From assembly GCA_016936595.1 (NCBI GenBank), contig JAFGXO010000166.1, positions 1-56,527 of the forward strand: a DNA stretch of 56,527 bases, given 5' to 3'. How positions within the stretch are numbered: position 1 is the first letter of the stretch; each line of letters starts with the position of its first letter. The notes under the pieces are model-generated. The model saw only the letters and a list, made by a program, of their open reading frames with translations. It had not been told where the DNA came from and did not search any database. Below are positions 51,253 to 56,527 of this stretch, one piece after another. Source of the DNA: Bacteroidales bacterium (lineage in GTDB: Bacteria > Bacteroidota > Bacteroidia > Bacteroidales > JAFGUD01). A program made the position numbers and the translations under genes.

Positions 51253-54200
51253 ATGAAAAAATTAAATTTTATTGTTCTACTTTTTTTATTTCTGAGTTTT
51301 TTTGGACACAAAACAAATGCTCAAACATTTGTTGTTGATTGGCAAGGTACAGGTGATTATGAAAGTATTGGATTAGCTATTGATGGTTTAGTTAATTTTG
51401 CCGGTGCCGACGTAACTATTGAAGTTAAAGAAGGTTCCTATAACGAGCAGGTTGTAATTTCTTCATTAGTTGTAAACTCATTGACTATAAAAGCAATAGG
51501 TGAAGTAACAATTGATGTTACAGGAATTGCCGGTGAAATGGATAATTATGCTTTTAAATTGCAAAATGTTAATAATCTTACTTTACAAGGTTTATCTTTT
51601 AGAAATGAAAATACAGATTTCGGTGGAGTTCTATACATTGATGGTGACGGAACAGGTTCTTCAAATCAAAACATTATAATTGATAGCTGTAGTTTTTATG
51701 GTTTAGCTTTATATTCAGGTGAAAACCCCGATATGTCTTTAATAAGGTGTTCTGATCAAACAGCTGCTTCAGATATGGTTATAAGCAGGTGTTATTTTAC
51801 CGGTGGTTCAATAGGGGTTTTATTTGATACTCCTGGAATAACTTCAAATTATAATATTAATATTGAAGATAATTTTTTTGATAATATCGGTCATGCTGCA
51901 ATAATTGCTCACAGAGTTGGTAATTTTTCAATACATAAAAACAATTTTTTTGCAGGGTATAGTGCTTCTAATCATTATGGTATTATTATTAATGAAGCAA
52001 ATTATGGACTGGTAATAAACAGAAACTCTTTTGATTTGCAAAGCGATTTGATAAATTCAGCTATTGCAATTGATAGTTCAAATGATATTACAACTTCTGC
52101 CATTATAATTAATAATATGATTTCTCTTAGTGGTGCAGGCCAGAACACAGCAATAAGTGTTTTTGATTATTCTGCAAAAATACTCTTTAATAATATAAAT
52201 ATTGTTGGAGGAAATAGTAGTAGTGCTGCAATTTCAATAATTAAAGATAATGATGCGTGGTTTCATGATGAACTTTATAATAATATTTATAGGGTTGATT
52301 TTCAGGGATTTGCTCTTTATTATTACAATGTCATTTCAAACGATATAGTTACAAATAATAATATTTATGAAGTAATAAGTGGCTATTTTGCTAATTACAA
52401 TAGTAATTCAATAAGCGATTGGGCTTCATTTCAAGCTACATTGGGTTATCAAAACACACAATCTCTTGAAGCCTCTCCGGATTATACTTCATACAACGAT
52501 TTACATGTTAATAATTTTCAGGCAGTAAGCGGTGCCGGATTATCAGTTTCAGGTGTAAATGGACTGGAATTATTTGATTTTGATAACCAATTGCGTAAAA
52601 TACCTCCGGATATTGGAGCCGACGAAGTTGGTAATTTTTTACCGGCAGTTGTTTCAGAGGATACTATTTGGTCGGGTTTAAATTTTGTAAATCAAAGTAT
52701 TATCATAGCCGCCGGTGCAACGGTTCAAATATTGCCAAATACAAAAATAATTTTCAATAATCCGGATTCTATTTTGTGCCACGGAAATATCATGGCTTCT
52801 GGAACTTATAACCAGCCAATTGCTTTTTATGCTTTGGGAGATTCTTGGGCTGGAATCACTTTTGATAATTCTACAAATTCAAATTTTGATTATACAGCTT
52901 TTCATAATTCTTTAAGTGGTTCAAATGGTGGAGCTATTGAAATAACAAGTGGAAATATTACTTTTAATCATTGTGAATTTCAAGCAAACGGTGCTCCCAA
53001 TGGCGGAGCAATTTATAACAACAATGCCTCTGTTTATTTTGAAGGTTGTTCTTTCCTTTATAATACTTCATACGAAAATGGTGGTGCAATATACACAGCT
53101 GCCGGTAATACATCTGTTGATAATTGTCTGTTTGTAAATAATAATGCAACGATTAATGGTGGAGATATTTTTATTTCTGATATGATAAATTTAGTTGATA
53201 TTGTTCATTCTACTTTTTATTTTTCTGAGGCGATGAGCTTAGGTGATAGTGTATATTCTTCTAATTCAGATGTTTACATTAAAAATAGCCTTGTTGGTGG
53301 GCAGTCGAATTCTCTTATTTATAAAGAACCGGGTAGTGGATATCTTGCAGTTTGGAATACCAATGTTAATATGGGAATTGATAATATTATTAATTATGAT
53401 TCAATTAACAATATCTATAATGATAATCCACAATGGGTAAACCCTGATGATCTTGATTTTCATTTATTACCAGGTTCATTTGCTATTGATCTCGGAGATC
53501 CCGAATACGTTATGAATCCTTATGACTTTGATGGAAATAATAGAATTTATGGTGCATTCCCCGATTTAGGTGCTTTTGAATTTCAAGGAATTGAAATGTT
53601 TGCCTTTGCCGGAAACGATACAACAATCTGTTCTACTTCATATCAACTTCAGGCAAATAACCCTGCTATTTTTACCGGAACTTGGTCGATAATTCAAGGA
53701 ACCGGAAATTTTGAAGATATTAATGAATTTAACACAGTAGTAACTGATCTTTACAAAGGTGATAATATTCTTGTATGGAGTGTTTCAGATGGTTTTGAAA
53801 CTTTATCAGATACTGTTATTATTACAAACGTAAAACCTGTAGCAAATGCCGGAGACGATATTTATCTTGTTAGCGACAATTACCCGGTTTTAATTCAATC
53901 TTGTCAAATAGAGCTTGGATTTTTTAATCCGATCGAAGAGTGGATCGAAATAAGTACCGATGGGTTTGGATATTTAAATATTAGCGGAAATTTATTTGAA
54001 CTTTCTGCTTTGCAACATGGTGAACAAGTTTTAACTTATACTATTTGGAGGAATGATGATGAAACATGTTTTGATGTTGATGAAGTAATTATTTCTTCAG
54101 GATTTAGTATATATCCCTCATCAAAACAAAAGGGTTTACAATGGGATAATCCAACGGCTTGGAACGTTGGTGCATTGCCACAAGAAGGTGATTCTGTTTC

Positions 54201-56448
54201 TATTTTTGGAACGGATATGCATATTAACGATATTGATGCTTATTGTACAAGTCTTGTTGTTACAACCTCCGGTTCTTTAGTAATTGACGGAACAGGAAAA
54301 AGCCCTACAACAGTTCATGCAAATAGAGTTTTTATTGAGCAAGATGCCGAAAAATTCCCGAATATTGATACTGCAAGATTATTGTTAACAAATGGCACAA
54401 TTTATATTGATTCCGCTTCCGGTGGTATTGACGACGGTTTGGTAATTGGCTCACTTGCCGATGTTGTTATTGAGCCTGTTGCCGGTGGTGTTGCCGATAT
54501 TATTATGGGAAAGAACCGAAGATTAAGAGTTCAGGGTTCTGCTGTTTTTAAAAATTCAAGAGGAAACGGACAAGTTGTTGTAAGGAACGGCGGTAGAATT
54601 TTTATTGAGCAAGATGCCGAAAAAACTATTTTACGTGGTAATGACGGAATAATTCATGTTGGAACCGGCGGTAGAATTTTTATTGAACAAGATGCTGAAA
54701 AAGGTGACGCTTCTACAATATATGTTACTCACGGCGGACGAATATTTATTGAACAAGATGCCGAAAAAGGTAATGGAGGTTCTGTGGTTGTAAGAGGCGG
54801 ACGAATTTTTATTGAGCAAGATGCCGAAAAAGATATTAATTCATCTTCTTCCGGACTTTTTATTTCTAATGGAGGTCAAGTAATTCTTGATGCTACGGCT
54901 TCTTCTGATTCTTCTGTTCTTGATATAGGTAATATTCAAATTTATAACGGAAAATTAACAGTTGGATCCTTGGATAAAAACAGAGGAGGTCAAAACACTG
55001 TTCATGCCAATAGAGTTTTTATTGAGCAAGATGCCGAAAAAGATTTTGCTTCTGATACAATTTTAGTCGTAGGTGTAAATGGTGTAGTTAACATATCTTC
55101 ATCACCTAACTCTCAGGGTATTTTTCATCAAAAAACAAAAACTGCAATTCAGGTTTTTGAAGGAGGCGAATTAAATGTGTTAGATAACTCAATTTTTATT
55201 ATGGATAAAGGTGCTTCTTTTATTGATATGAATCAAAATTCGTCAATTTGGGCACAGCAATCTTTCCCCATAATATCTGATTCTATTTTCTTATTCTCAA
55301 CTCCGTTTAGTGCTTTTAGTGCTGCTAATATTAATCAGGGTGTATCTATGTATTGGGACGAAAATTTGGGCGAGTTTGTTGATTTAGAAGGTGGAAATAT
55401 TGATGCAGGTTTAGGTTATTTGTTATACAATACCGGAAATAGTTATACCGAACAATTTTGGGGAACTTTTAATACCGGAACTGTAAGCAAAATTGTTACA
55501 TCAAATAACAATGGAGTTAATTTGCTCGGAAATCCTTATCCTTCGGCTGTTGATTTTGATCTTTTATCTTTAGATCCACAAATCCAACCCGCTTTTTACA
55601 TCTATGATTTTGGAAGACATAACTTCATAATTCATCAAACTAATGGTTTGAGTTTTACAGATTTAGGTTCAATTTTAACAGTTAATCAAGCGTTTTTTGT
55701 TTTTGCTGCAAACGAAACTAATTTTGATTTTATAAATAATGCTCGTGTACATTATTACGAACCAACAGTTGCAAAAAATCCTGATAATTACCTTACTTTT
55801 AGTGTTTTTGATGGTGTTTCAACCGATGATTTAGGGCTGGTTTTTGATAATACAGCAAGTGTAAATCATGATTTGTACGAAGATGTTGTTGAATTTTCGG
55901 CAATTGAATACGAAGAAAATTCATTTTATGCACTTTCAGCCGACAATGTGCCATTAGCTATAAATACACAACCAATGCCTGATTCTACAACTATTATTCC
56001 ATTAAAATATATGTCGGGTAATGAAGGCGATGTAACTATTTCACTAACACAAAATTATCTTTTGGGATATTCGGAGTTGTATTTGTATGACGCTGACACA
56101 GAGCTGTTTAATGATCTAATTCTTAATCCCGATTATACTTTTAATTACAGTAATATTGGTTCTTCAAAAGAAATGTATTTAACATTTTTACCTTATTTTA
56201 CAAATGGGAATGATATTACAAATAATAATATCGTAAAAATTTATTCTTATAGAGATAAAATATTTGTTAATTCACAAAATAGTAACATTCAAAATATTGA
56301 AATTTACAGCACTACAGGAATAAAATTGTACGATCAAAATTTCAATACAACAAATGCAGTAATTCAAGCTGATGTTTTACCCGGTATTTATATTGTTAAA
56401 GCTATTTGCGGAAATAATATTTACACATCAAAAGTTGTAATGGAATAG
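51253..56448 (+). CDS. Giant secreted beta-helix protein with T9SS sorting domain and FIEQDAEK repeats
   Basis: The protein has 1731 residues from ATG 51253, where a clear signal peptide starts (MKKLNFIVLLFLFLSFFG, then HKTNAQTF). Residues 24-455 are a right-handed beta-helix of the pectate-lyase-like fold, closing with DIGADEVG (453-460). A second beta-helix follows (about 480-780) with polymorphic outer-membrane-protein-like GGAI/GGAIY repeats, closing with DLGAFEFQG near 770. A PKD/Ig-like stretch is next, and then a region (1027-1263) with six FIEQDAEK octapeptides. The last 75 residues or so are a T9SS type A domain (IEIYSTTGIKLYDQNFN ... LPGIYIVKAICGNNIYTSKV). The protein should be exported and attached to or released from the cell surface, perhaps as an adhesin or cell-wall-like coat protein. 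No catalytic site is evident. Confidence 0.85.
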   Translation: MKKLNFIVLLFLFLSFFGHKTNAQTFVVDWQGTGDYESIGLAIDGLVNFAGADVTIEVKEGSYNEQVVISSLVVNSLTIKAIGEVTIDVTGIAGEMDNYAFKLQNVNNLTLQGLSFRNENTDFGGVLYIDGDGTGSSNQNIIIDSCSFYGLALYSGENPDMSLIRCSDQTAASDMVISRCYFTGGSIGVLFDTPGITSNYNINIEDNFFDNIGHAAIIAHRVGNFSIHKNNFFAGYSASNHYGIIINEANYGLVINRNSFDLQSDLINSAIAIDSSNDITTSAIIINNMISLSGAGQNTAISVFDYSAKILFNNINIVGGNSSSAAISIIKDNDAWFHDELYNNIYRVDFQGFALYYYNVISNDIVTNNNIYEVISGYFANYNSNSISDWASFQATLGYQNTQSLEASPDYTSYNDLHVNNFQAVSGAGLSVSGVNGLELFDFDNQLRKIPPDIGADEVGNFLPAVVSEDTIWSGLNFVNQSIIIAAGATVQILPNTKIIFNNPDSILCHGNIMASGTYNQPIAFYALGDSWAGITFDNSTNSNFDYTAFHNSLSGSNGGAIEITSGNITFNHCEFQANGAPNGGAIYNNNASVYFEGCSFLYNTSYENGGAIYTAAGNTSVDNCLFVNNNATINGGDIFISDMINLVDIVHSTFYFSEAMSLGDSVYSSNSDVYIKNSLVGGQSNSLIYKEPGSGYLAVWNTNVNMGIDNIINYDSINNIYNDNPQWVNPDDLDFHLLPGSFAIDLGDPEYVMNPYDFDGNNRIYGAFPDLGAFEFQGIEMFAFAGNDTTICSTSYQLQANNPAIFTGTWSIIQGTGNFEDINEFNTVVTDLYKGDNILVWSVSDGFETLSDTVIITNVKPVANAGDDIYLVSDNYPVLIQSCQIELGFFNPIEEWIEISTDGFGYLNISGNLFELSALQHGEQVLTYTIWRNDDETCFDVDEVIISSGFSIYPSSKQKGLQWDNPTAWNVGALPQEGDSVSIFGTDMHINDIDAYCTSLVVTTSGSLVIDGTGKSPTTVHANRVFIEQDAEKFPNIDTARLLLTNGTIYIDSASGGIDDGLVIGSLADVVIEPVAGGVADIIMGKNRRLRVQGSAVFKNSRGNGQVVVRNGGRIFIEQDAEKTILRGNDGIIHVGTGGRIFIEQDAEKGDASTIYVTHGGRIFIEQDAEKGNGGSVVVRGGRIFIEQDAEKDINSSSSGLFISNGGQVILDATASSDSSVLDIGNIQIYNGKLTVGSLDKNRGGQNTVHANRVFIEQDAEKDFASDTILVVGVNGVVNISSSPNSQGIFHQKTKTAIQVFEGGELNVLDNSIFIMDKGASFIDMNQNSSIWAQQSFPIISDSIFLFSTPFSAFSAANINQGVSMYWDENLGEFVDLEGGNIDAGLGYLLYNTGNSYTEQFWGTFNTGTVSKIVTSNNNGVNLLGNPYPSAVDFDLLSLDPQIQPAFYIYDFGRHNFIIHQTNGLSFTDLGSILTVNQAFFVFAANETNFDFINNARVHYYEPTVAKNPDNYLTFSVFDGVSTDDLGLVFDNTASVNHDLYEDVVEFSAIEYEENSFYALSADNVPLAINTQPMPDSTTIIPLKYMSGNEGDVTISLTQNYLLGYSELYLYDADTELFNDLILNPDYTFNYSNIGSSKEMYLTFLPYFTNGNDITNNNIVKIYSYRDKIFVNSQNSNIQNIEIYSTTGIKLYDQNFNTTNAVIQADVLPGIYIVKAICGNNIYTSKVVME
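54331..55041 (+). repeat. Six in-frame copies of a FIEQDAEK-encoding 24-bp element
   Basis: The octapeptide FIEQDAEK is encoded at 54331-54354, 54601-54624, 54679-54702, 54745-54768, 54808-54831 and 55018-55041, with almost no third-position variation. Copies 2-5 sit in the frame GGRIFIEQDAEK and are spaced 63-78 bases, about one beta-helix rung. Copies 1 and 6 carry the longer shared flank TVHANRVFIEQDAEK and bracket the block. Sequences between copies are unrelated to one another. Confidence 0.9.
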
Positions 56449-56465
56449 TTTATTCAAATTATTTT

Positions 56466-56498
56466 AAAAAAGGTTGTCATTTCAGACAGCCTTTTTTT
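56466..56498 (+). terminator. Rho-independent terminator of the T9SS beta-helix gene
   Basis: The 8-bp stem aggttgtc (56471-56478) / gacagcct (56485-56492, one G-T pair) has a 6-base loop and is followed by a run of T. It lies about 20 bases after the stop. Confidence 0.8.
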
Positions 56499-56527
56499 GT
56501 TTAAAGGATTAAATAAATCCGATAGAA

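Overview
The window comes from an AT-rich member of the Bacteroidota, most likely an anaerobic Bacteroidales-type lineage. Evidence: two proteins end in type IX secretion (T9SS) type A C-terminal sorting domains, a PorT-like barrel is present, glutamine synthetase is the long type III form, and many genes follow the Bacteroidota -7 promoter element TAnnTTTG with little Shine-Dalgarno signal. I found no rRNA, tRNA, CRISPR array or complete insertion sequence.

Layout. (1) 1-1165: accessory debris. It holds the coiled-coil tail of an Rpn/PD-(D/E)XK-type protein built from 42-bp repeats, then a scrambled RHS/YD-repeat remnant. (2) 1445-13098: mostly minus-strand metabolic genes: glnN, an unusual multi-repeat flotillin-like (FloA-like) protein with a His-rich tail, a T9SS metallopeptidase co-transcribed with a GH13 amylase, a lipoprotein gene interrupted by an in-frame stop, and a ygeY-ygeW pair. 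(3) 13390-17150: an ATPase-DUF234 gene and a LysR-YeeE/YedE transporter pair, bracketed by three copies of one palindromic repeat. (4) 17227-19039: a MurC-like ligase and a SpoIIE-phosphatase remnant. (5) 19248-36374: a 17-gene plus-strand surface-polysaccharide cluster. It contains an initiating phosphoglycosyl transferase, the legB-legC-legH-legG-legI-ptmE-legF route to a CMP-legionaminic-acid-type sugar, a candidate transferase for that sugar, a Wzx flippase, two Wzy/WaaL-like membrane proteins, wecB, a GT4 and a polysaccharide deacetylase. (6) 36435-41861: clpB, a PorT-like barrel followed by a SLOG-type Rossmann protein, and an AlkC-like DNA glycosylase. (7) 41973-50891: sbcC, a YfcE-type phosphoesterase, a SIR2-like protein and a 1255-aa STAND NTPase with a transmembrane helix and about 28 leucine-rich repeats, all co-directional. 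(8) 51253-56448: a 1731-aa T9SS beta-helix protein with six copies of the octapeptide FIEQDAEK.

Best candidate for an undescribed system: the SIR2-like / STAND-TM-LRR pair at 46081-50891, which has the form of a bacterial NLR-like immune receptor. The SIR2-like protein ends in a short tag, IxxxGxxNIVxQ followed by xINxN. Essentially the same tag is at the N-terminus of the SLOG protein at 39864-40646, so the two loci may share an interaction mode. The FloA-like repeat protein, the palindrome family (one copy overlaps a near-perfect promoter) and the FIEQDAEK repeat are the other points that stand out.

All calls come from reading the translated sequence and comparing it with families from memory. 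No database search was run.
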